Assembly: GCF_004522215.1 (NCBI RefSeq) | Contig: NZ_SDLR01000004.1 | Location: 620,001 to 684,000 of the forward strand | DNA length: 64,000 nucleotides | DNA from: Ammoniphilus sp. YIM 78166 | GTDB taxonomy: Bacteria > Bacillota > Bacilli > Aneurinibacillales > RAOX-1 | Reading direction: 5' to 3' | Notes under the pieces: generated by a model | What the model was told of the DNA's origin: nothing | The model's database searches: none | Seen by the model: only the letters and a program-made list of their open reading frames with translations | Shown: piece by piece, positions 33,806 to 41,743 of the stretch | Layout of the letters: every line of letters starts with the position of its first letter | How positions within the stretch are numbered: position 1 is the stretch's first letter | Program-made: the position numbers and the translations under genes

Positions 33806-33851
33806 CTTCTATTCTCTACCTAGTGTTTCACCGAAACACGTGGGAAAACTA

Positions 33852-34232
33852 TCAGCTGTTACAAAATACTGCGTTTAGTTTATCTTCATTAAAGCCGATG
33901 ATACTTTGGGTAGGACCAAGTAAAATAGGCTTCTTTAATAGATCAGGGAATCGATGAAATAAATCAATATACTGTTCATCAGTTAATTGATCCTCTTGAC
34001 CTTTAATATGGGCTACATAGTAAGGGTCATTTTGTTCCACTTTAATGGGGCTTAATAAGCCCTTGGCTCCGTTAGGTTGTTCTGATGCAATTTGGGCGAT
34101 CACTTCTTTACTGGGTGCTTCTTTAATCATGTCTTGGGCATGAAATGGAACTTGATGATCTGAAAGCCACGCTTTCAGTTGGGTACAGGGGCCTCAGCCT
34201 ACTTTGCTCAATACTAACCACTCTTTAGACAC
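33852..34232 (-). CDS. ArsC/Spx-like redox protein with in-frame UGA: candidate selenoprotein
   Basis: Reading on the minus strand from GTG 34232 (AGAGGTG ends six bases before it), the frame gives MSKEWLVLSKVG, then UGA (34196-34194), then GPCTQLKAWLSDHQ and on to a stop at 33852, 126 residues if UGA is decoded. The product fits the ArsC/Spx thioredoxin-like family: N-terminal CxxC site, APSKEV helix and a C-terminal KKPILLG..IIGF motif. UGA stands where the first Cys of CGPC is expected (UGPC). Fifteen bases after UGA is a perfect 8-bp hairpin, CTGAAAGC/GCTTTCAG with loop GTG, placed as a bacterial SECIS. If not decoded, a 92-aa fragment from ATG 34130 or a recent pseudogene remains. Confidence 0.6.
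34160..34178 (-). promoter_or_regulatory. Putative bSECIS hairpin
   Basis: Minus-strand stem CUGAAAGC (34178-34171), loop GUG (34170-34168), stem GCUUUCAG (34167-34160). The loop's first G is 24 nt downstream of the last base of the in-frame UGA. As I recall it, the general bSECIS model asks for a 4-16-bp stem, a 3-14-nt loop with a G in its first two positions, and 16-37 nt from UGA; this hairpin meets all three. Confidence 0.55.
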
Positions 34233-34457
34233 TAGGGTCACCTCTTTTGTCAAATATTCATAATAATAATACACTGATTTCGACAAAACTCCAAGTTAAT
34301 TACTGTGGTATTTTTACATATTTTTCATTTTCGTTCTAGTATACTTAACTCTAGTTAAGCCGGCAAATCAATAGAATAGGAGTGAGGATTAGGTTAATAG
34401 AATAATAGTCTCATAAAACGATAGGTATACTAAAAATAAGTGGAGGTAGTAACTAAT

Positions 34458-35204
34458 ATGAAAAAGCCATTATTCACCTTTTTAAGTATCTTTGCGATGG
34501 TATTCTTTTTGATTAGTGCGACAGGTGCAGAAAACCAAAATTATTTTTCCATCGAACTAAAAGAAAGAGTATATGATGCGAATCAGGATGTTACAACGTT
34601 TCATTATCAGATCAAGGGATCTGGTGAAGGGCACGATCTCAGTCACTGGGGCTTAGCGGTTGATCCAAGCTTGGAGATTGTGGAAGCTTCACATGCATTC
34701 GAGGTGATGATAAAACCAGATCCAACAACGAATGTTACGGGAATCAAATTTGATATACCAGTTAAGGTGGATTCTTCTCTAGATTTTTGGATTAAGGTAA
34801 AAGGAAATTGTGAAGGGCTTGAAATGACGACTGCTTTTAAAGCAGGACAAGATATATTTACCCAGTCAGTAATTGGTCCGAGTTGTGCTGAGGCGGTACT
34901 GCCTGTAGAAGAAAGTAAGCAGGATCCGCCCGTTGGGGATGAAGTGCCCAAACCAGAGCAGCCTGAAGGGGAGCTAGAACAACCTGCTGTACCAAAGGTT
35001 GAAGAACTCATTTCGGAAACAGCACCGGTTAAAAATCCTGAGGTCGTAGCATCCGATCCAATCCAACAAGTGGGGACTATAAATGGTGGAAGGCTTCCCG
35101 ATACGGCTAGTCCATGGTATAACCTTATGCTTTTAAGTAGTTTAGCTCTCTTTGCTACAGGATTAGGTTGGTGGAGAATAAGAATACGGGCTGATAAAAC
35201 ATGA
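34458..35204 (+). CDS. Surface protein with LPDTA class D sorting signal
   Basis: A 248-aa protein: signal peptide (residues 1-24, ending TGAEN), a soluble domain with one possible disulfide (Cys in GNCEG and PSCAE), a Pro/Glu/Val-rich stalk (about 145-205) and the sorting signal LPDTAS, a hydrophobic stretch and the tail RIRIRADKT. LPDTA is a class D sortase motif, and a class D sortase gene overlaps its stop. The soluble part, with HYQIKGSGEGHDLSHW, resembles ligand domains of secreted Bacilli proteins but I cannot name it. ATG 34458 is preceded by GGAGGTAG; the open frame begins earlier at 34440. Confidence 0.8.
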   Translation: MKKPLFTFLSIFAMVFFLISATGAENQNYFSIELKERVYDANQDVTTFHYQIKGSGEGHDLSHWGLAVDPSLEIVEASHAFEVMIKPDPTTNVTGIKFDIPVKVDSSLDFWIKVKGNCEGLEMTTAFKAGQDIFTQSVIGPSCAEAVLPVEESKQDPPVGDEVPKPEQPEGELEQPAVPKVEELISETAPVKNPEVVASDPIQQVGTINGGRLPDTASPWYNLMLLSSLALFATGLGWWRIRIRADKT

Positions 35205-35815
35205 AGTTGTTGGTGAAAGGAGGCTTTTTTCTCTCGCTATTGCTGATGGTAATCTCGTTCTACCAAATTAGCCTTGCAGATGATCAGGTTCAAGCGGGGT
35301 TAGAAGAATGGGAGGATGTCGTTGGATATGTAGAGGTGATAGAGGGGGAGGAAATAGTAGATGAGGTGGAAGTAGTAGCTGAAGTGGATAGAGGGCCCCC
35401 GCCTCTTTATAGTAAAAGACCAAAACAAGGGGAGTTGATTGGAAAAGTAGAGATTCCTAAGCTTAAAGAATCTTTTCCTCTCATTGAGGGAACGGGAAAT
35501 AAAGAACTTGCGAAAGGAGTAGGGCATTATATTGGCAGTGTACTACCTGGTGAGTCCGATAACGCGGTCATCGCAGGGCATCGAGATACGGTATTTCGCA
35601 GATTGGGGGAGGTCGAGGTTGGAGATGTGATTAATGTGCAAACCGTAGCTGGAACGTTCTCATACCATGTGATTGAACAACGAATCGTAGACAAGGAAGA
35701 TCGGACGGTGATTGTTCCCCATTCTGAAGCTATTCTGACTGTAGTGACATGTTATCCTTTCGATTATGTAGGAGCGGCACCGAATAGGTATATTCTAACG
35801 GCAAAATTAAAATGA
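35201..35815 (+). CDS. srtD: Class D sortase
   Basis: A 204-aa membrane-anchored transpeptidase (N-terminal anchor residues 5-24) followed by an acidic linker (about 30-65) and the sortase domain. Catalytic His in AGHRDTVFRRLG (about residue 128), catalytic Cys in LTVVTCYPF (about 185) and Arg in APNRYIL (about 197). The FRRL and TCYPFDYVG sequences fit class D. ATG 35201 overlaps the stop of the LPDTA protein gene, so enzyme and substrate form a pair. It may also process the LPNAS protein at 3166-3810. Confidence 0.92.
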   Translation: MKLLVKGGFFLSLLLMVISFYQISLADDQVQAGLEEWEDVVGYVEVIEGEEIVDEVEVVAEVDRGPPPLYSKRPKQGELIGKVEIPKLKESFPLIEGTGNKELAKGVGHYIGSVLPGESDNAVIAGHRDTVFRRLGEVEVGDVINVQTVAGTFSYHVIEQRIVDKEDRTVIVPHSEAILTVVTCYPFDYVGAAPNRYILTAKLK

Positions 35816-35819
35816 GACT

Positions 35820-36115
35820 AAGAGCAAGTCCACTTACTGCCCCTCGCCAGGCTGTAAGCGGAGAAGCTCCGGTTAGAGAGAGTATGAAGGGGGGGTACCC
35901 GAGGATTGCAACGGGAGATAAACCAACAACTAGCGAATAACGGGAGGAATTCCGTTTACTGCCCCTCGCCAGGCAGTAAGCGGAAGCTCCGGTTAGAGAG
36001 TATAAAGGGGGAGGTAATTCCACGGATAGAGAGGAAGCTGTGACCGTTAATCGGACCGCGTAACTAACACTAGCGAATAAGGAGCAAGTCTGCTTTCGGC
36101 CCCTCGCTAGGGTGG
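35820..36115. repeat. Intergenic repeat, two units of about 120 and 140 bp plus a partial third
   Basis: Units start with (A)GGAGCAAGTC or GGAGGAATTC and contain GCCCCTCG(CC/CT)AGG (35839, 35961, 36099), CTCCGGTTAGAGAG (35867, 35987) and end in ACTAGCGAATAA (35929-35940, 36069-36080). TTACTGCC..GGCAGTAA forms a hairpin in the second copy. No gene is visible in 35816-36337. The array follows the sortase gene; the role is unknown. Confidence 0.75.
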
Positions 36116-36339
36116 ATTTTTGACTGCTGTTTCGTTTAACTGATAAGTATGGATACGCTGTTTACCGGGGATGGGAACTAATTTAGAGAGGAGAGTAAGG
36201 TGCGGACTTCTTGGGGCCTTATGAGGGTATGCTCAACTACTTGGTCGTAGGAAAAGCGGATGATGGTCCATCCGTCTATAACTAGGTGGTTTGCATGGTT
36301 GTACCTTGTTTTTCCAACCGAATATTCCATTGTAAAGCA

Positions 36340-36378
36340 CACAAAACCAGCAGGGCAATCGGCTCTGCTGGTTTTGTG
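36340..36378. terminator. Terminator of the cstA operon
   Basis: Perfect 14-bp stem CACAAAACCAGCAG (36340-36353) / CTGCTGGTTTTGTG (36365-36378) with an 11-base loop, just downstream of minus-strand cstA. Confidence 0.8.
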
Positions 36379-36387
36379 CTTTCAGCT

Positions 36388-38007
36388 TTAAAGCTTCACG
36401 GTATTATCTTTACCCTTGAGCGAGGAGAAGTTTCTCCATGCTTCGAGGATGAGGACGATACAAAGAATAAATAGGGCCAATGACGAGAAGGCTAGGAAAT
36501 ACTTTCCGCTGGCGAAATTGGTTTGGATTAACACGAGCAAGGCGGAGATGGTCACAACAAACATGAAGACCATCGGGATCGCTGTGAAATAGGATTTAAC
36601 CCCCATCTTGCTCAGCCAAACAGTCACGGCAAGCAAGGCTAGAGCCCCAAGCATTTGGTTGGCTGCACCGAACAATGGCCATACCGAGCTCCATGTTCCG
36701 GATAAAGCAAGAGCGGCTGCACCGGCTGCGACAATTCCTGTGCTGAAGTGGTTATTTCTAGCCAACGCAGGAGAACGATCTTCCACCAATTCTTGAACCG
36801 CATAGCGACCTAAACGTGTAGCAGAATCCAGGGTCGTTAAGAGGAACGCGGAAGCGGTAAGGGCGGTGAAGGTAACGGCTGTTTTTTCAGGAATCCCCCA
36901 GTGTGACATAAAGTAGCCGATTCCCGCAGCAAACGTACCGATCGGTCCGCCTAAGGCTTCCATCCGAGCGGCAAACTCGGCTTGGGAAAGATAAGCTACC
37001 GTTCCAACCGTGATGATGGCTAGGAACCCTTCGAGCAGCATTCCGCCGTAAGCGATAAACTTTCCGTTTTTCTCACTGTCCAGCTGCTTCGCTGTGGTAC
37101 CGGAGGATACAAGAGAGTGGAAGCCAGAAATGGCTCCACAAGCAATGGTGATAAATAAAATCGGGAACAAGTACCCTAATTTTTCATTATAGAAGCCTGT
37201 GAATCCAGGGAATTGGATCGCGGGTGCGGCTAAGAGAATACCTACCGCAGCTCCAGCAATCATGCCATAAAGCAAGAAGGAGTTGAGGTAATCTCTAGGC
37301 TGCAGCAGCAGCCAAACAGGAGCAACCGATGCTAAATAAGCGTAACCTACGAGAATGAGATACCAGGCTGTAGCGCTAAGCGAAATAGGGAACATGAGTC
37401 CAAGCCATACAGAGGCTAGCATACCTGCCACTCCAAGGACACTAGCAAGCACGAGATTCATGCGCATTTGGTTGACTAGGAAGCCGAAAACAATGGCTAA
37501 AGCTAAGAACAACGCAGAAGCGGTTGCGGCTTCAGGTACAGCGGCAAAAGTGTTGCCTACGAGGATGATAAAGACACCTACGATCAGAATGAGGGTTGCG
37601 ATGGAGAAAATGAGGAACAGCAATTGGCCTCGTTTTCCAATATATTCTTTAATTATCGCTCCGATGGAATTCGCCTTGTGACGGATAGAAGCTTGCAGAG
37701 AAGTATAGTCATGAACACCACCGATAAAAATGCTGCCAAGAATAATCCAGATCACGGCAGGAATCCAACCAAATAAAGCAGCCGTGATAGGCCCTACGAT
37801 CGGACCACCTCCGGCAATCGTGGCAAAGTGGTGACCGAGCAAGACCGGTTTTTTAGCAGGGACATAATCGACCCCGTCATACATGGTGTTTGCAGGGGTT
37901 TCACGGTTGGGATCAATCATAAGCTTACGCTCAATAAATCGTCCGTACGTAAAGTAGGCGATAAGGAAGATGACGCCAGAAATTAATAAAAGGGTTAATA
38001 AGTTCAA
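36388..38007 (-). CDS. cstA: Carbon starvation protein CstA-family transporter
   Basis: A 539-aa polytopic membrane protein of the CstA/BtsT family (pyruvate or peptide uptake on carbon limitation). Recognisable parts are the N-terminal YTYGRFIERKL-like region (FTYGRFIERK), TPANTMYDGVDYVP, GHHFATIAGGGPIVGP, and FHSLVSSGTTAKQLDSEKNGK in the middle. It has about 14 hydrophobic segments and is somewhat shorter than E. coli CstA. The start overlaps the stop of the upstream gene (38004), so the two are co-transcribed. The exact cargo is not determined by sequence. Confidence 0.92.
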   Translation of the reverse strand: MNLLTLLLISGVIFLIAYFTYGRFIERKLMIDPNRETPANTMYDGVDYVPAKKPVLLGHHFATIAGGGPIVGPITAALFGWIPAVIWIILGSIFIGGVHDYTSLQASIRHKANSIGAIIKEYIGKRGQLLFLIFSIATLILIVGVFIILVGNTFAAVPEAATASALFLALAIVFGFLVNQMRMNLVLASVLGVAGMLASVWLGLMFPISLSATAWYLILVGYAYLASVAPVWLLLQPRDYLNSFLLYGMIAGAAVGILLAAPAIQFPGFTGFYNEKLGYLFPILFITIACGAISGFHSLVSSGTTAKQLDSEKNGKFIAYGGMLLEGFLAIITVGTVAYLSQAEFAARMEALGGPIGTFAAGIGYFMSHWGIPEKTAVTFTALTASAFLLTTLDSATRLGRYAVQELVEDRSPALARNNHFSTGIVAAGAAALALSGTWSSVWPLFGAANQMLGALALLAVTVWLSKMGVKSYFTAIPMVFMFVVTISALLVLIQTNFASGKYFLAFSSLALFILCIVLILEAWRNFSSLKGKDNTVKL

Positions 38008-38534
38008 GATTTATCCTCCTCGGTTAAAAGTTTTTGAAAGGGTTCCACAAAGCTCTGTGCCTTAGGATTAACGTAAACGCTTCCAACTTTTAAATCTACG
38101 ACAGCGATGTAAAGCTCAGCCCAACCGTGTAAGCCATAACGAATCCATTTGATTTTACGGTAGTTCTTCACTCCTTTCTTCACTTCCTCCGGTACCGGTT
38201 GATCCGTTACGATAACCCCTAAAAGAATTGTTGACATATGATCCTTGTCATGGGTGACAAATTGGTCAACTTTATCTTTCATATCGTTCTGGAATCTATG
38301 GATAAACTCCTGGGTGACGGGAGTATCGGAGGTCGATACAAAGACAGCTTGCTGATTTTCAACGCCCCAGACCTTAATGGTCTTCGTCATGAGGTAGCGC
38401 TCATCCCTTCTTTTGTAGAGGGCCTTGAAAGCTAAGGGGATGCTTCCTATGTAATCATCGCGATACACATCAAAATATGCTACATAACGATTGGCCAGTT
38501 TATGCACATATTCCTTGAGGGTTTGATTTTCCAT
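38004..38534 (-). CDS. Conserved hypothetical protein coupled to cstA
   Basis: A 176-aa soluble protein from ATG 38534 (AAGGAAGG ribosome site); a longer frame reaching back to 38687 has no support. It has no signal peptide or membrane segment and no motif that I recognise. The sequence is rich in aromatic and basic residues, with DVYRDDYIGSIPLAFKALYKRRDERY near the start. It overlaps cstA by four bases and so probably serves the transporter, perhaps as an accessory or sensor protein; this is inference from position only. It is divergent from the large carboxypeptidase gene at 38758. Confidence 0.65.
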   Translation of the reverse strand: MENQTLKEYVHKLANRYVAYFDVYRDDYIGSIPLAFKALYKRRDERYLMTKTIKVWGVENQQAVFVSTSDTPVTQEFIHRFQNDMKDKVDQFVTHDKDHMSTILLGVIVTDQPVPEEVKKGVKNYRKIKWIRYGLHGWAELYIAVVDLKVGSVYVNPKAQSFVEPFQKLLTEEDKS

Positions 38535-38757
38535 GGCAACCTTCCTTCTAACTGGGGTTCCTAAAACAATAATATTATATTCGGTATTGGTAAAATTATC
38601 AAAATAAATTTGAATATATATTGATTTCAAACTAAAGTAGGCAATTCCTACCATGTAAATATTGGTAATATAACCCAAAAGTAGCATTTCTCATATGTTA
38701 GACGTGTGTTAGATTTAGGCATAACATTCATACTAACATGAGGAGGTTTTTACGAAG

Positions 38758-41622
38758 ATGACTAGATTGCTCCTTGCACTCATGCTTTTCATCCAAGTCG
38801 TTTTCCCAGGTGTATCGTTAGCGGAGAAAAGTCATGCCGAAGGAATCGCGGCCCAGTTGGACAAGCTCCTTTATGACTTGGAGCAGGCGGAAAGCAGCAA
38901 AGGGATTTACGCAGGTCTTAGTGTTTATAACTTGACGAATCAAGCGTATGTTTACCAGCATAACCCCAACACCCCTCTGATTCCCGCCTCCAATATGAAG
39001 GTTTGGGTATCTACAGCAGCGTTGGATCAGTTAGGTGAAGATTACCAATTCAAGACAGAGGTCTATGTTAAAGGGAAAATTTCAGATGAAGGAGAGTTGA
39101 AGGGAGACATCATCGTAAAAGCCTACGGGGATCCTTCCTTTACAACGGAGGATCTCCAAACTTTTGTAGATAAGCTTGAAGACATGGGGATTCGTTCGAT
39201 CAACGGGAACCTAGTCATGGATGAAACCTTCTTTGACTCGAAGCGGTTGGGCTCTGGTTGGATGTGGGATGATGAGCCTTATGACTACAGTGCACAGATC
39301 AGTGCTTTTGCGTTAAACCGCAATATTATTACATACACGATGACTGCGGATCATCCCGTAGGCCAGTTGACGACGGTGACGATGAGTCCAAAGAATGATT
39401 ATATGACCGTTGAGAATCAGGTTGTCATTACGGATGCAACGACCCGCTCGATTACGGCGGATCGACCGCTTGCTCAAAATAGGGTGATTTTTAAAGGAAC
39501 GATGGGAAATCGAGCCACGGTGTACTCGGTTGCTAGAACTATGGAAGAGCCTGCGTTGTTTGTAGGGAATGTATTGAAGCATCAATTGATGGATAAAGGA
39601 ATTACTTTTCACCGGAACAGTCAGGTTGTAAAGGGAGTCCTGGATAAAAAGAGTGAGTGGGTTGGAACCCACTATTCCGCTCCCCTGGCAGAACTAACTT
39701 CTAAGCTTAACAAGCCGAGCGATAACCTCTATGCGGAAATGTTTTTGAAGACTTTAGGGGCAGAGATTCGAAAAGAAGGTAGTGCAGTAGCGGGTGTTAA
39801 GGTTATTGCGGACATGATGAAAAAAGCTGGCGTAACGGTCGATTTCCACCAAGAGGACGGATCGGGTCTATCCCGGTATAACTGGATTACCGCTGACCAT
39901 ATGACGAAGCTCTTAAGCTATGCGAGCACGCAGAAGTATGGGGCCGCTTTAAAAGAGTCTTTTCCCATTGCCGGAGTGGATGGTACCCTATCTTCGCGGA
40001 TGAAGAATACGGCAGCTCAAGGAAAGGTTTATGCTAAGACAGGTTCCATGAACGGTGTGAACGGTTTGTCAGGATATGTTACGGCTGCGAACGGGGATCA
40101 GCTTGCTTTTTCCATTCTGTTAAATGGAATTCATACATCTCAGAATGCTAGAGATTTACAAGATGCTGTCTGTATAGCTTTAGCTGGGGAGGTCTTGCCC
40201 ACTGAGCCAGTGGCAAGAAACAGGAATTCTTATGCTTTATCTGAACAGTTGAACAGCCTCCTACAAAATCCCATGGTGAAAAATGTTCGCGCTAGTCTCG
40301 TGGTAAAGTCGCAGGATCAAAACCGAATTCTTTTCGAGCAACAAGCGGATAAGCTGATGACTCCGGTGTCGATTGTCAAAATATTGACGAGCAGTGCGGC
40401 TCTACAGAAGCTGGGGGAGGGGTATCGCTACAAAACGGAGCTTTATATCACAGGTCCTGTGGAGTCGGGTACGGTTGAGGGTGACCTTATTCTAAAAGGC
40501 TACGGGGATCCTAGTCTGAACACAGAAACCTTGGAACAGCTTGTCCAAGCCTTGAAGTCCAGAGGGATTAAAAGGGTTAGCGGAAATGTCCTTGTCGATG
40601 AATCTTATTTTGATCAACAGCGCTATCCTTTAGGATGGTTTTGGGATGATGAAAGTGAGGAGTCGAATCCGCAGATGAGTGCGGTGGGACTGAATGGAGC
40701 AACCGTTCGTTTGGACTATAAGCCAGGAAAGAAAGAGGGTCAAGCCATCCAAGTTACCCTTTTACCCCAAACGAGGTTTGTTGAGGTGGTTAATGAGGCG
40801 AAGACGGTTTCCACACGGGAAGCCAACACCTTAAAGATTGAAAGAGTTCGGGGTCAAAATGTCATTAAGATCTCGGGAAATCTTCCGATTTCCGCCGAAG
40901 CTGCAACCCGTAAGGTTCCTGTGCATGATCCTGCTTTGTATACAGGAGCCGTGTTGGCTGAGAAATTAGAAGCCAATGGAGTGAAGCTGAGTTCTAAGGG
41001 TCTAGTATTGAAGACGGTGACACCATTGGATGCCATAAAAGTGGAGGAGCACCGCTCGGCTGCTTTGGGTGAGATGGTGACCTACTTGAATCAAGCTCAT
41101 GATAATTACTATGCCGAGATGATCACTAAGACTCTAGGCGCTGAGTTAAAAGGAGCAGGGTCTACGGCGAAGGGGATAGAAGTCGTAACGGATTTTATGA
41201 AGGAAAACGGTTTGAGCACGACTTATTTGCTTCGAGATGGATCCGGACATACGCGTTATAATCTTCTGTCTGCACGTCAAGTTCAAGGGGTCTTAGATTT
41301 GCTAGCTTCTCATTCAAGCTTTGATTCCATCCTTTCGGTTGCCAGCGATGTGGTGAGAGTGCCAATTACGGAGGAGTCTATTCTCGCAAGTACGGGGGTG
41401 TCAAAGGGTCTCCGATCGTTTGCAGGGTATGTCATGACCAATCAAGGTGAAAGGCTGTCTGTATCTCTGATTATGAACGGTTTAGCTGAAGAGGAGCAAG
41501 TCATGAAAGAGCTACAAGAGGCCATTTTGCTAACGCTTCTGACTTATCAACCGCTGGTGGAAGAGGAAGTGCTAGCAGAGCAAGAGCCAACAGAGGAATC
41601 CGAGCTGCCGCCAGCAGCCTAA
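38758..41622 (+). CDS. dacB: Tandem-duplicated PBP4-type D-Ala-D-Ala carboxypeptidase (S13)
   Basis: A 954-aa exported protein (signal peptide residues 1-22) made of two S13/PBP4 modules of about 470 aa each, twice the usual length. Module 1 has all three catalytic motifs: SNMK (Ser 78), SDN (321) and KTG (427). Module 2 keeps SIVK (538) but has HDN (781) in place of SxN and STG (878) in place of KTG, so it is probably inactive or altered. It would trim D-Ala from stem peptides or cut cross-links outside the membrane. ATG 38758 follows GAGGAGG. The C-terminus is Glu-rich. It lies alone between cstA and the kinase gene. Confidence 0.9.
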   Translation: MTRLLLALMLFIQVVFPGVSLAEKSHAEGIAAQLDKLLYDLEQAESSKGIYAGLSVYNLTNQAYVYQHNPNTPLIPASNMKVWVSTAALDQLGEDYQFKTEVYVKGKISDEGELKGDIIVKAYGDPSFTTEDLQTFVDKLEDMGIRSINGNLVMDETFFDSKRLGSGWMWDDEPYDYSAQISAFALNRNIITYTMTADHPVGQLTTVTMSPKNDYMTVENQVVITDATTRSITADRPLAQNRVIFKGTMGNRATVYSVARTMEEPALFVGNVLKHQLMDKGITFHRNSQVVKGVLDKKSEWVGTHYSAPLAELTSKLNKPSDNLYAEMFLKTLGAEIRKEGSAVAGVKVIADMMKKAGVTVDFHQEDGSGLSRYNWITADHMTKLLSYASTQKYGAALKESFPIAGVDGTLSSRMKNTAAQGKVYAKTGSMNGVNGLSGYVTAANGDQLAFSILLNGIHTSQNARDLQDAVCIALAGEVLPTEPVARNRNSYALSEQLNSLLQNPMVKNVRASLVVKSQDQNRILFEQQADKLMTPVSIVKILTSSAALQKLGEGYRYKTELYITGPVESGTVEGDLILKGYGDPSLNTETLEQLVQALKSRGIKRVSGNVLVDESYFDQQRYPLGWFWDDESEESNPQMSAVGLNGATVRLDYKPGKKEGQAIQVTLLPQTRFVEVVNEAKTVSTREANTLKIERVRGQNVIKISGNLPISAEAATRKVPVHDPALYTGAVLAEKLEANGVKLSSKGLVLKTVTPLDAIKVEEHRSAALGEMVTYLNQAHDNYYAEMITKTLGAELKGAGSTAKGIEVVTDFMKENGLSTTYLLRDGSGHTRYNLLSARQVQGVLDLLASHSSFDSILSVASDVVRVPITEESILASTGVSKGLRSFAGYVMTNQGERLSVSLIMNGLAEEEQVMKELQEAILLTLLTYQPLVEEEVLAEQEPTEESELPPAA

Positions 41623-41743
41623 AAGAGAGGCTAACTTGAAGATGACTTCAGGTTAGCCTTTTATATTTACCAACTCTAGTATGCCCTCTCTCTCAAACGG
41701 AAAAGCTGATATAAAGGTAGTTGAACTAGAGAGAGGTGAATTT

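Noticed and set aside
33852..33854. Second UGA (terminal) of the ArsC-like gene as another selenocysteine
   Set aside because: It is followed immediately by TAG in frame and falls at the normal end of the family; it is the stop codon.
36286..36474. 62-aa plus-strand frame over the cstA terminator
   Set aside because: It covers the terminator hairpin and the antisense of the cstA 3' end, with no ribosome site or recognisable product.
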